NCBI GenBank assembly: GCA_040902925.1
Contig: JBBDWJ010000213.1
Span: forward strand, 1-20,705
Reading direction: 5' to 3'
Length of the DNA stretch: 20,705 bases
Source of the DNA: JBBDWJ01 sp040902925
Lineage (GTDB): Bacteria > Acidobacteriota > Terriglobia > Bryobacterales > UBA6623
Positions within the stretch are counted from its first letter, which is position 1, and each line of letters begins with the position of its first letter. The position numbers and the translations under genes were made by a program. A model generated the notes under the pieces. It was not told the origin of the DNA, did no database searches, and saw nothing but the letters and a program-made list of their open reading frames with translations. Shown in pieces: positions 14,351-20,705 of this stretch.

Positions 14351-14382
14351 GATCAACGGATAAACCGATCAACGGCTAAACC
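14351..14382. repeat. 16-bp tandem duplication overlapping the symporter stop codon
   Basis: The unit gatcaacggataaacc (14351-14366) is repeated with one change at 14367-14382. The second copy contains the last codons and stop of the minus-strand transporter gene, so the first copy is a duplicated gene end lying just outside it. Confidence 0.8.
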
Positions 14383-15734
14383 ACCCCAATAGCATGCAGC
14401 AAAACAAGGGCAATAGCGAAAGGAACAAAATACTTCAGCAGTACAACCCAAGCCTTATAAAAAAAGGCCAGCTTGCTCCCCGATAGAAAATGGTCATGGC
14501 GAATCGCATCGTCCACGCGCCAAGCCATAAATAGAGAAATCCCAAGCCCGCCAAGCGGCAGCACCCAGTTCGAAACCAGGTAATCGGCGACCGAGAACCA
14601 ATTCGAGCCCACCAGTTGCGTCATCCCGGCGCCAAAAAAACCGTCGCCGCCGGCCAACGCCGAAGGAATCCCCACCAGCGCCACCGCGCCGCCCGAAATC
14701 AGCGTCGCCCGCTCGCGGCTCCAGCCCTTTTCATCGATGAAATAAGACGCCGTGACCTCGAGCATCGAAATCGAGCTGGTCAGCGCGGCGAAAACCAGCA
14801 GCAAGAAGAAAATCGCCGCCAAAAAACCGCCCGCCGGTAGCTGCGCCATCGCGATCGGCATCGTCACAAACACCAGCCCCGGGCCCTGCGAAGGCTGCAT
14901 CCCGAACGTGAAAATAATCGGGAACAACACCATCGCCGCCATCAAAGCAATCACCGTGTCGACCACCGAAATCGTAATCGCCGCGCCCATGATGTCATCG
15001 TCGCGCCGCAAATAGCTCCCGTAGGTGATGATCGAACCCATGCCGAGACTCAAAGTAAAAAACGCGTGACCCAGCGCTTCCAGAACGCCCCCAGCCGTCA
15101 ACCTGTCCGTGTGCGCACCGAAAACGAACTCCGCGGCCTGTCCAAAACCCGCCAACGAAAATCCGCGCACCAGCAGAATCAGCATCATCACGAACAACGC
15201 CGGCATCAGGATGCGCGACCACCGCTCCAGCCCTTGGCCAACGCCGCCCACCACCACCAAAACCGTCAAAGTCATGAACACAAAGTGAGTAACCAGGTTC
15301 AGCGAACCCGACCGCTGCACGCTGTCGAACAGCGGCGCCATGCCATCAGGACCGCGTTCCACCAGCGAACCCGTAATCGAGAGCCAGGTATAGTTGAGCG
15401 CCCACCCGGCCACCACGCTGTAATAGGAAAGCAGCAGAAACGAGCCCGCCACGCCGAGCCAGCCGAACGATACCCAAAGGCTGCGCGGGCTGCTGAGCGC
15501 GCGATAAGCGCTGACGGTGGATTTCTGCGTGGCGCGCCCCAGCAGAATCTCGGCGATCATCACCGGCAGGCCAACCAGCACGATGCAGATCAGATAAATA
15601 AAAACAAAAGCGCCGCCGCCATTGACGCCAGTGATATAGGGAAACTTCCAGATGTTCCCAAGGCCAACCGCCGACCCGGCGGCCGCCAGCACGAAGCCCA
15701 GCTTCGATCCCCAATGCGCTCGTTGTTCTGCCAA
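14376..15734 (-). CDS. Sodium-dependent transporter, neurotransmitter:sodium symporter (SNF) family
   Basis: This 452-residue inner membrane protein has about 11-12 hydrophobic segments and the LeuT fold. The diagnostic first helix, GSAVGLGNIWKFPYITGVNG followed by GGAF (residues 20-43), holds the unwound sodium- and substrate-binding segment. IYLICIVLVGLPVMIAEILL and GRATQ follow as in the family. Bacterial members import amino acids or related amines with sodium; the substrate cannot be told from sequence. Length is at the short end, as usual for bacterial forms. The start is TTG at 15734, supported by AGGAAG eight bases upstream and by alignment of the first residues (AEQRAHWGSKLGFVLAAAG) with the usual N-terminus. 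It lies alone, convergent with the coiled-coil gene and divergent from the cytochrome gene. Confidence 0.95.
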   Translation of the reverse strand: MAEQRAHWGSKLGFVLAAAGSAVGLGNIWKFPYITGVNGGGAFVFIYLICIVLVGLPVMIAEILLGRATQKSTVSAYRALSSPRSLWVSFGWLGVAGSFLLLSYYSVVAGWALNYTWLSITGSLVERGPDGMAPLFDSVQRSGSLNLVTHFVFMTLTVLVVVGGVGQGLERWSRILMPALFVMMLILLVRGFSLAGFGQAAEFVFGAHTDRLTAGGVLEALGHAFFTLSLGMGSIITYGSYLRRDDDIMGAAITISVVDTVIALMAAMVLFPIIFTFGMQPSQGPGLVFVTMPIAMAQLPAGGFLAAIFFLLLVFAALTSSISMLEVTASYFIDEKGWSRERATLISGGAVALVGIPSALAGGDGFFGAGMTQLVGSNWFSVADYLVSNWVLPLGGLGISLFMAWRVDDAIRHDHFLSGSKLAFFYKAWVVLLKYFVPFAIALVLLHAIGVV

Positions 15735-15792
15735 ATTGCTCTTCCTATCCGATCGGATTCTCTGGTCCAGGCTTCTGCAAAGCTAAGGAAAG

Positions 15793-15828
15793 CCGCCAAC
15801 TCAAGGAATGCCGCCAAGTCAACGAATG
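15793..15828. repeat. 18-bp tandem duplication
   Basis: The unit ccgccaactcaaggaatg (15793-15810) is repeated immediately with two substitutions at 15811-15828. It lies about 60 bases upstream of the symporter start, inside its promoter region. Confidence 0.8.
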
Positions 15829-16062
15829 CCGATTGTACCTTCCCTCGGATCGTGGTGCAAACCCAAGCATCGCCACGATCTCGCTAACATCGCACGGCCC
15901 TCTGGCCGGCGTCAGGCGTGCTGGTGCTGGGATTTCTGTCCTGATCGTGCGTTGGTTTCGGTTGAGGGCGTGGCGCTGCGGCCAATCCCATCGCCGCAGG
16001 CGATCCGAGCCCCATCCGCAAGGGTGGGGCCAACATTCTCAAAGCGATCGCGGAGTACAGTA

Positions 16063-16098
16063 CACACCCCATCCTCGCGACACACCCCATCCTCGCGG
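16063..16098. repeat. 18-bp tandem duplication
   Basis: The unit cacaccccatcctcgcga (16063-16080) is repeated at 16081-16098 with one terminal change. The ccccatcc word also occurs in the hairpin at 16010-16029. It lies about 120 bases upstream of the cytochrome gene. Confidence 0.85.
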
Positions 16099-16180
16099 AT
16101 GGAGCAAGGATCGCTGCGCCGATTTCGGAATCCACCCAATGACACAGAACCCGCACGCAGGCCCAAGACACGACCCCCGC

Positions 16181-16207
16181 TTGGATTCTGCAACCTTTTG
16201 ATACAAT
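16181..16207 (+). promoter_or_regulatory. Candidate promoter of the cytochrome/DUF1501 pair
   Basis: TTGGAT (16181-16186) and TACAAT (16202-16207) are spaced by 15 bases, slightly short for sigma-70. Transcription would begin near 16214, giving a very short leader before the ATG at 16221 or a 19-base leader before the one at 16233. Confidence 0.4.
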
Positions 16208-16220
16208 TACCCTAGACTTC

Positions 16221-18767
16221 ATGCGCCCTCCGATGTACAGAATCATCCGGCTCGCACTTCTAGCGCTGCTCGCCGGATCAAACCTTCCCGCGCAGACGGT
16301 TTCCGCCGAAGACTTACAACTTTTCGAATCCGGGATCCAGCCGATCCTCGCGCAGCACTGCCTGGTCTGTCACAACAATGAGTTGAAGTCGAGCGGCCTC
16401 GCGTTCACCAGCCGCGCGGCGCTGCTCGAGGGAGGCAATCGCGGGCCGGCCGCGGTTCCCGGCGACGCCGCGGCCAGTATATTGCTGCGCGCCGTGCAGC
16501 ACTCCGGCGATCTGAAAATGCCGCCCACCGGCAAGTTGCCCGCCGAACAAATCGCCAGCATCGAGCGCTGGATCGAGCGCGGGCTGCCGTGGCCAGCCGA
16601 ATCCGTTAGCGCCGCCGAACCCAAAAGCAAAGGCGCCGATCTCTGGTCGCTCAAGCCAGTCTCGAAGCCGCAGCCGCCCGCCGTCAAAAACGAGGCCTGG
16701 CCGCGCAACGCCATCGACCGCTTCGTACTCGCGCGCCTGGAAAAAGAAGGCATCGCGCCATCGCCCGAGGCCGAACGCGGCACCTTGATCCGCCGCCTGA
16801 GCCTCGACTTGCTGGGTTTGCCGCCATCGCCCGAGCAGATCGAGCAATTCGTCAACGACAAAAGCCCCGACGCCTACGAAAGCCTCGTCGACCGCCTGCT
16901 CGCCTCCCAACATTACGGCGAGCGCTGGGGCCGCCACTGGCTCGATGCAGCGCGCTACGCCGACTCCGACGGCTACACCATCGACGGCAAACGCGACATG
17001 TGGATGTACCGCGACTGGGTCATCAACGCCGTGAATCGCGACATGCCGTTCGACCAGTTCGTCGCCGAGCAGATGGCCGGCGACTTGCTGCCGAATCCAA
17101 CCAAAGACCAAGTCATCGCCACCGGCTTTCACCGCAACACGCTGCTCAATCAGGAAGGCGGCATCGACTTCGAGCAATATCGCGTGGAAGCCGTCGTCGA
17201 TCGCGTCAGTACGACTGGCGCGGTGTTCCTCGGCCTCACGCTCGGCTGCGCCCGCTGCCACGATCACAAATTCGACCCCATCTCGCAGCGCGAGTTCTAC
17301 CAGATCTACGCCTTCTTCAACAACGTCGATGAGCTGACGAAGTCCTGGGGCGAAGAAGGCCGCCAGCGCTCGCAAAATCCCGTGCTCGAGTTCGGCTCGC
17401 CCGAAGAGCTCGCCAAGCGCGACATCATCCGCGCCCAGATCAAGCTGCTCGATGCCGACCTCGAAAAATACAAAGAACAGCTCCTAACCAAGCAGGGCGA
17501 GTGGGAAGCTGCGCTCACCAAGGAAAAAATCGCGGAGATGCGCGAGGAAGTGCGCGGCATCTTCGACATGCCTCCCGCCGAGCGCAACGAAATCCAGGCC
17601 GAAGCCGTGCGCCGTGTCTATTTCGCGAGCGACCTGGGTTCGAGCGAGCGCCAGGAGAGCATCGACGCGCTGCGCAAGCGGCTGCCCGACCTCACCACGG
17701 CGCTCGTCATGCGCGAGCTCGACGAGCCGCGCGAGGCTTTCATCCACCTCGGCGGCGACTTCTTGCGCCGCGGCATCGACGTCAAGCCCGGTGTGCCGGC
17801 GGTTCTGCCGCCGCTCGAAGCCGGCGGCAACCCCACGCGCCTCGATCTGGCCCGCTGGCTCACCAGCCGCGAAAATCCGCTGACGGCGCGCGTCACCATC
17901 AACCGCGCCTGGCAACGCTATTTCGGCCAAGGCCTCGTCGATACGCAAGACGATTTTGGAACCCAAGGCTCGCCGCCATCGCACCCTGAGCTGCTCGACT
18001 GGCTGGCCTCGGAATTCATGGACCGCAACTGGAGCCTCAAGGCGATGCACCGCCTGATCGTCACCTCGGCAACCTACCGTCAGACTTCCCTGCTCCGCCC
18101 CGAGTTGCACGAGCGCGATCCCGACAACCGCCTGCTCGCGCGTCAGACCCGCTTGCGCTTGGAAGCCGAGGTCATTCGCGACACCGCGCTGTCGGCCGCC
18201 GGCTTGCTCAGCGAAAAGATGGGCGGCCCAAGCGTATTTCCGCCGCAGCCCGAAGGCGCCAGCAAGCTCGGCCAGATCCAGCGCGAATGGAAAGTAGCCG
18301 AAGGCGAAGACCGCTACCGCCGCGGACTCTACACGCATTTCTGGCGCTCCAGCCCGCACCCCGGCCTGATGGTTTTCGATGCGCCGGACTCGACGACCGC
18401 CTGCACCCGCCGCGTTCGCTCGAACACGCCGCTACAGGCGCTGACCCTGCTCAACGACGACGCCTACATCGAAGCGGCGCAAGCCCTCGCCGCGCGCGTC
18501 CTCCAAGAAGCCCCGGCCGAAACCAACAGCCGTCTCGACTACGCCTTCGAGTTGTGTACCGCGAGGCCGCCCGACGCAACCGAAAGAGAAACCCTGACGC
18601 GCTTCTTCGCAAGCCAGCTCGACGATTTCCAAACCGACCCGAAGCTAGCGGAGTCGGTGCTGCGGAACACGGCGCAACAGGATCAGAACAAGCTCCCCGA
18701 AACCGCCGCCTGGACGGCAACAGCAAGAGTGCTGATGAATCTGGACGAGTTCATCACCAGGGAGTAG
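16221..18767 (+). CDS. Planctomycete-type cytochrome c, DUF1549/DUF1553 protein
   Basis: This 848-residue exported protein has a signal peptide at about 1-25 (YRIIRLALLALLAGSNLPAQ). A cytochrome c-like PSCyt1 domain follows, with heme motif CLVCH at 47-51 and probable distal Met at 100 (LKMPP). DUF1549 (PSCyt2) spans about 160-370, including HYGERWGRHWLDAARYADSD and a second CxxCH, CARCHDHKFDPI, at 343-347. A charged, probably coiled insert lies at about 395-500. DUF1553 (PSD1) spans about 540-800, with NRAWQRYFGQGLVDTQDDFG and TRRVRSNTPLQALTLLND. The family is common in Planctomycetes, Verrucomicrobia and Acidobacteria and is thought to act in the periplasm, perhaps linking redox chemistry to polymer breakdown; no reaction is proven. 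The DUF1501 gene follows 93 bases later and the two are normally paired. The start could also be the ATG at 16233. Confidence 0.95.
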   Translation: MRPPMYRIIRLALLALLAGSNLPAQTVSAEDLQLFESGIQPILAQHCLVCHNNELKSSGLAFTSRAALLEGGNRGPAAVPGDAAASILLRAVQHSGDLKMPPTGKLPAEQIASIERWIERGLPWPAESVSAAEPKSKGADLWSLKPVSKPQPPAVKNEAWPRNAIDRFVLARLEKEGIAPSPEAERGTLIRRLSLDLLGLPPSPEQIEQFVNDKSPDAYESLVDRLLASQHYGERWGRHWLDAARYADSDGYTIDGKRDMWMYRDWVINAVNRDMPFDQFVAEQMAGDLLPNPTKDQVIATGFHRNTLLNQEGGIDFEQYRVEAVVDRVSTTGAVFLGLTLGCARCHDHKFDPISQREFYQIYAFFNNVDELTKSWGEEGRQRSQNPVLEFGSPEELAKRDIIRAQIKLLDADLEKYKEQLLTKQGEWEAALTKEKIAEMREEVRGIFDMPPAERNEIQAEAVRRVYFASDLGSSERQESIDALRKRLPDLTTALVMRELDEPREAFIHLGGDFLRRGIDVKPGVPAVLPPLEAGGNPTRLDLARWLTSRENPLTARVTINRAWQRYFGQGLVDTQDDFGTQGSPPSHPELLDWLASEFMDRNWSLKAMHRLIVTSATYRQTSLLRPELHERDPDNRLLARQTRLRLEAEVIRDTALSAAGLLSEKMGGPSVFPPQPEGASKLGQIQREWKVAEGEDRYRRGLYTHFWRSSPHPGLMVFDAPDSTTACTRRVRSNTPLQALTLLNDDAYIEAAQALAARVLQEAPAETNSRLDYAFELCTARPPDATERETLTRFFASQLDDFQTDPKLAESVLRNTAQQDQNKLPETAAWTATARVLMNLDEFITRE

Positions 18768-18780
18768 AAGAAAAAAACCG

Positions 18781-18839
18781 GCGCAGCCGGCAAAGTAGCG
18801 ACAGGCGCTCCCGCCTGTCAGTTCGCCGCGGCGGCGAAC
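18781..18839. repeat. Palindromes between the cytochrome and DUF1501 genes
   Basis: Two 8-bp hairpins fill the gap: gacaggcg/cgcctgtc (18800-18819) and gttcgccg/cggcgaac (18821-18839). They are preceded by a short ccggcgcagccgg palindrome that begins in the previous line. No T-run follows, so they look like REP-type or message-processing hairpins, not a terminator. They may set the ratio of the two products. Confidence 0.65.
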
Positions 18840-18860
18840 AAAAAACCAATCGAGACCGCC

Positions 18861-20315
18861 ATGACACCCGACCAAACCCACCTCCTAAAAAAAACGCGGC
18901 GTCATTTCTTCCGCGACTGCGGAGTAGGCGTCGGTCAAATAGCGCTCGCATCGCTGCTAAATCCAAGCAGCCTTTCCGCCGCCAACGAAAGAAAACCCGA
19001 AAAGCCGCTAGCCCCGCTCCCGCCGCATTTTGCCGCCAAAGCCAAGCGCGTCATCTATCTGTTCATGGCCGGTGGCCCAAGCCAGCTCGAACTGTTCGAC
19101 TACAAGCCCAAGCTCGCCGAATACAACGGCAAGAACACGCCGCCCTCGGTGCTCAAAGGCCAGCGCTTCGCCTTCATGGACTCCTTCACGAAAGACACGC
19201 CGAAACTGCTCGGCCCGCGCCGCAAATTCAGCCAGCACGGCAAGACCGGCCGCTGGGTATCGGAAGAGCTGCCGCACATCGCCGGCGTCATCGATGATCT
19301 GACCTTCGTCCACACCATCAAGACCGAAAATTTCAACCACGGCCCTGCGAAAATCTTCGTCAACACCGGCTCGACCGTCTTCGGCCGCCCCAGCATGGGC
19401 GCCTGGGTGACCTACGGCATCGGCAGCGAATCCGAGGAACTGCCCGGCTTCGTCGTGCTGCAATCAGGACCGCGCGGCCCGCGAGGCGGCGCGCTCAACT
19501 GGGGCGCCGGCTTCATCCCGACTGCCTATCAAGGCGTGCCGTTCCGCTCAGGCGGCGACCCGATTCTGAATCTTTCCAGCCCCGCCGGATTCGACCACGA
19601 CCGCCAGGGCAACACCCTCGCCGCCATCCGCGAGCTGAACCAGCACCGCCTCGAAGTCACCGGCGACGCCGAAATCTCAACCCGCATCGCGCAATACGAA
19701 ATGGCGTACCGCATGCAAACCAGCGGCCCCGAGCTGATCGATTTCGCCGCCGAATCCAAAGAGACGCTGGAACTCTACGGAGCCGAACCAGGAGCGCGCT
19801 CGTTCGCCAACAATTGCCTGCTAGCCCGCCGCCTCATCGAACGCGGCGTGCGCTTCGTGCAGCTCTATCACACCGACTGGGACCATCACGGCGGCCCCAA
19901 CGAAAACCTGGGCAGCGCCCTCAGCGCCCGCTGCCTCGAAGTCGACCGGGCCTCCGCCGCCCTGGTGCAAGACCTGAAACAGCGCGGCCTGCTCGAAGAC
20001 ACGCTAGTAGTATGGGGAGGCGAATTCGGCCGCACGCCAATGGGAGAAGTCCGCGAAACCGTCGGCCGCAACCACCACATCGCCGCCTACACAATGTGGT
20101 TCGCCGGAGGCGGCATGAACCCCGGAGTAACCCTAGGCCAAACCGACGAGCTAGGCTTCTTCGCCGCCGAGCGCCCAGTCCACGTCCACGACATCCAAGC
20201 CACAATCCTGCACCTGCTAGGCCTCGACCACACCAAGCTGACCTACAAATACCTAGGCCGCGATTTCCGCCTCACCGACGTCAGCGGCGAAGTGCTGCAC
20301 GAGATGTTGGTGTGA
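18861..20315 (+). CDS. DUF1501 protein, Tat-exported
   Basis: This 484-residue protein is of the DUF1501 family, related to the sulfatase/alkaline phosphatase fold. It has a twin-arginine signal, TRRHFFRDCG (RR at 13-14) followed by VGVGQIALASLL, so it is exported folded, probably with its metal. Conserved blocks are FMAGGPSQLELFDYKP (68-83), ENFNHGPAKIFVNTG (156-170), the His/Asp-rich HTDWDHHGGP (337-346), VVWGGEFGRTP (383-393), RNHH (403-406) and HVHD (441-444). These give the histidines and aspartates expected of a two-metal phosphatase/sulfatase-like site. The C-terminal HDIQATILHLLGLDHTKLTY is typical. Length is normal. It follows the DUF1549/DUF1553 gene in the same direction, the standard arrangement, and the two probably act together in the periplasm. 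Substrate and reaction are unknown. Confidence 0.95.
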   Translation: MTPDQTHLLKKTRRHFFRDCGVGVGQIALASLLNPSSLSAANERKPEKPLAPLPPHFAAKAKRVIYLFMAGGPSQLELFDYKPKLAEYNGKNTPPSVLKGQRFAFMDSFTKDTPKLLGPRRKFSQHGKTGRWVSEELPHIAGVIDDLTFVHTIKTENFNHGPAKIFVNTGSTVFGRPSMGAWVTYGIGSESEELPGFVVLQSGPRGPRGGALNWGAGFIPTAYQGVPFRSGGDPILNLSSPAGFDHDRQGNTLAAIRELNQHRLEVTGDAEISTRIAQYEMAYRMQTSGPELIDFAAESKETLELYGAEPGARSFANNCLLARRLIERGVRFVQLYHTDWDHHGGPNENLGSALSARCLEVDRASAALVQDLKQRGLLEDTLVVWGGEFGRTPMGEVRETVGRNHHIAAYTMWFAGGGMNPGVTLGQTDELGFFAAERPVHVHDIQATILHLLGLDHTKLTYKYLGRDFRLTDVSGEVLHEMLV

Positions 20316-20342
20316 AGGCTGATTCCGCAGGCTCGATTCGAC

Positions 20343-20459
20343 TCAACACACCACCAGCGCGGCAGCTTTCGCCGTGCCACGATGGGGCTTGATCACGATC
20401 TCCACATCGTGATTGAGCGCCACCAGAAACCGCAGCAAGCGCTCGACCGCTCCGCAGCC
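20343..20459 (-). pseudogene. 3' remnant of an XRE-family (HigA-like) antitoxin gene
   Basis: On the minus strand the frame ending at TGA 20343-20345 reads AVERLLRFLVALNHDVEIVI then KPHRGTAKAAALVC. The R.LRFL.ALNHDVEIVIKP pattern is the typical C-terminal end of small helix-turn-helix (XRE/HigA-type) antitoxins. The helix-turn-helix itself is missing: upstream, the frame enters the hairpin aggcggct/agccgcct (20456-20473) and the homology ends. No toxin gene remains nearby. The fragment probably lost its 5' part in a rearrangement at the repeat cluster. Confidence 0.65.
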
Positions 20460-20559
20460 GCCTTCAGGCGGCTTGCCCCGGCGCAGCCGGGCCTAGGCCG
20501 GCGGTTTACCGCCGGTGAAGGTGACCCCTTCCCGCGCGTCGAGCCCGTTTCAACGGGCT
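20456..20559. repeat. Hairpin mosaic (REP-like cluster B)
   Basis: Four palindromes are joined: agccgcct/aggcggct (20456-20473), cccggc-gca-gccggg (20477-20491), ccggcggt/accgccgg (20498-20515) and agcccgtt/aacgggct (20542-20559). The 18-base ggccggcggtttaccgcc at 20496-20513 is identical to 10119-10136. The cccggc...gccggg and agcccgtt...aacgggct modules match those at 9957-9971 and 9938-9953. Confidence 0.75.
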
Positions 20560-20574
20560 TATGAATTCAGAAAA

Positions 20575-20602
20575 CGAAAGCGTGACAGCGAAAGCGTGAC
20601 AG
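20575..20602. repeat. 14-bp perfect tandem duplication
   Basis: The unit cgaaagcgtgacag occurs twice without mismatch (20575-20588 and 20589-20602), between the hairpin cluster and the possible gene start at 20680. Confidence 0.85.
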
Positions 20603-20679
20603 CCCCGGAACTGGCGCCAAGCCGCCCCGATCTGCCTTGCGCGGTTCGATAGGTTAGACAGCAGCCCCGAGGCGGCGGT

Positions 20680-20705
20680 ATGTTAGAGAGAGACTACCCA
20701 TGCAC
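20680..20705 (+). CDS. Possible start of a gene running off the window
   Basis: ATG at 20680 follows GAGG with seven bases between, and reads MLERDYPC before the window ends. A start at 20700 (in another frame) is also possible. Too little is present to name a product. Confidence 0.25.

Larger units (their letters stand above)
15735..16220. other. Divergent intergenic region with tandem duplications
   Basis: No gene is seen here. It contains two separate 18-bp tandem duplications (15793-15828 and 16063-16098) and a stable hairpin ccccatcc-gcaa-gggtgggg (16010-16029). A related short hairpin ccatcc-tcgc-ggatgg starts near 16088. A promoter-like pair precedes the cytochrome gene. Frames across it are short and repetitive. 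Confidence 0.6.
20316..20705. other. Right edge: gene fragment, hairpin cluster and tandem repeat
   Basis: This stretch holds an antitoxin gene fragment on the minus strand (20343-20459), a hairpin mosaic (20456-20559), and a 14-bp tandem duplication cgaaagcgtgacag (20575-20588, 20589-20602). A possible gene start lies at 20680. No other coding sequence is visible. Confidence 0.6.

Noticed and set aside
16063..16098. Start of a CRISPR array
   Set aside because: Two adjacent 18-bp copies without spacers and no cas genes; a simple tandem duplication.

Overview
The window looks like chromosomal DNA of an acidobacterium, most likely of the Solibacter/Bryobacter type. This is inferred from gene content, not from a marker gene. 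Pointers are the high G+C, a very large Oar-type TonB-dependent receptor with an N-terminal carboxypeptidase-regulatory domain, a 'Planctomycete-type' cytochrome (DUF1549/DUF1553) next to a Tat-exported DUF1501 protein, a DUF1802 protein, and many short intergenic palindromes. No rRNA, tRNA, CRISPR array, phage gene or intact transposase was recognised.

Layout: 1-246 holds a GGGGACAGTCACC-type palindromic element. 247-903 (-) is a secreted or anchored O-methyltransferase gene interrupted by an in-frame TAG. 1370-4639 (+) is the TonB-dependent receptor, followed by a clear terminator. 4809-5144 (-) is a small conserved protein of unknown function. 5580-5736 (+) is the 5' stump of a ComEC-like metallo-beta-lactamase-fold gene that stops at a second GGGGACAGTCACC element. 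5837-6787 (-) is a 2-oxoglutarate/Fe(II) oxygenase. 6957-7166 (-) is a hairpin-rich stretch ending in a terminator, a candidate ncRNA downstream of aspS. aspS (7207-9036, -) follows a gamma-carbonic anhydrase-like gene (9137-9646, -). 9647-10280 is non-coding and packed with palindromes. 10281-10667 (-) is an unknown protein with a good promoter, and 10883-11461 (-) is a DUF1802 protein.

Further right: 11709-12692 (+) is an outer-membrane beta-barrel whose signal peptide lies in the same frame upstream of a TGA. 12819-13287 (-) is a RelE-type toxin/antitoxin pair whose toxin has lost one base. 13815-14297 (+) is a coiled-coil protein with a C-terminal membrane anchor. 14376-15734 (-) is a sodium:neurotransmitter-symporter-family transporter. 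16221-18767 and 18861-20315 (+) are the cytochrome/DUF1501 pair. 20343-20459 (-) is the 3' stump of an XRE-type antitoxin gene that ends in another palindrome cluster. A further gene may begin at 20680.

The housekeeping part is aspS and the carbonic anhydrase. The envelope part is the receptor, the barrel, the symporter and the cytochrome/DUF1501 pair; the last is the clearest functional unit, probably a periplasmic module. Two themes recur. Five genes are damaged (two in-frame stops, one single-base deletion, two truncations beside palindromic repeats). Intergenic DNA also carries an unusual number of two-copy tandem duplications of 13-23 bp and hairpin mosaics. I did not find a clearly new multi-gene system. 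The best candidates for something undescribed are the structured RNA-like region after aspS and the repeat/duplication pattern.
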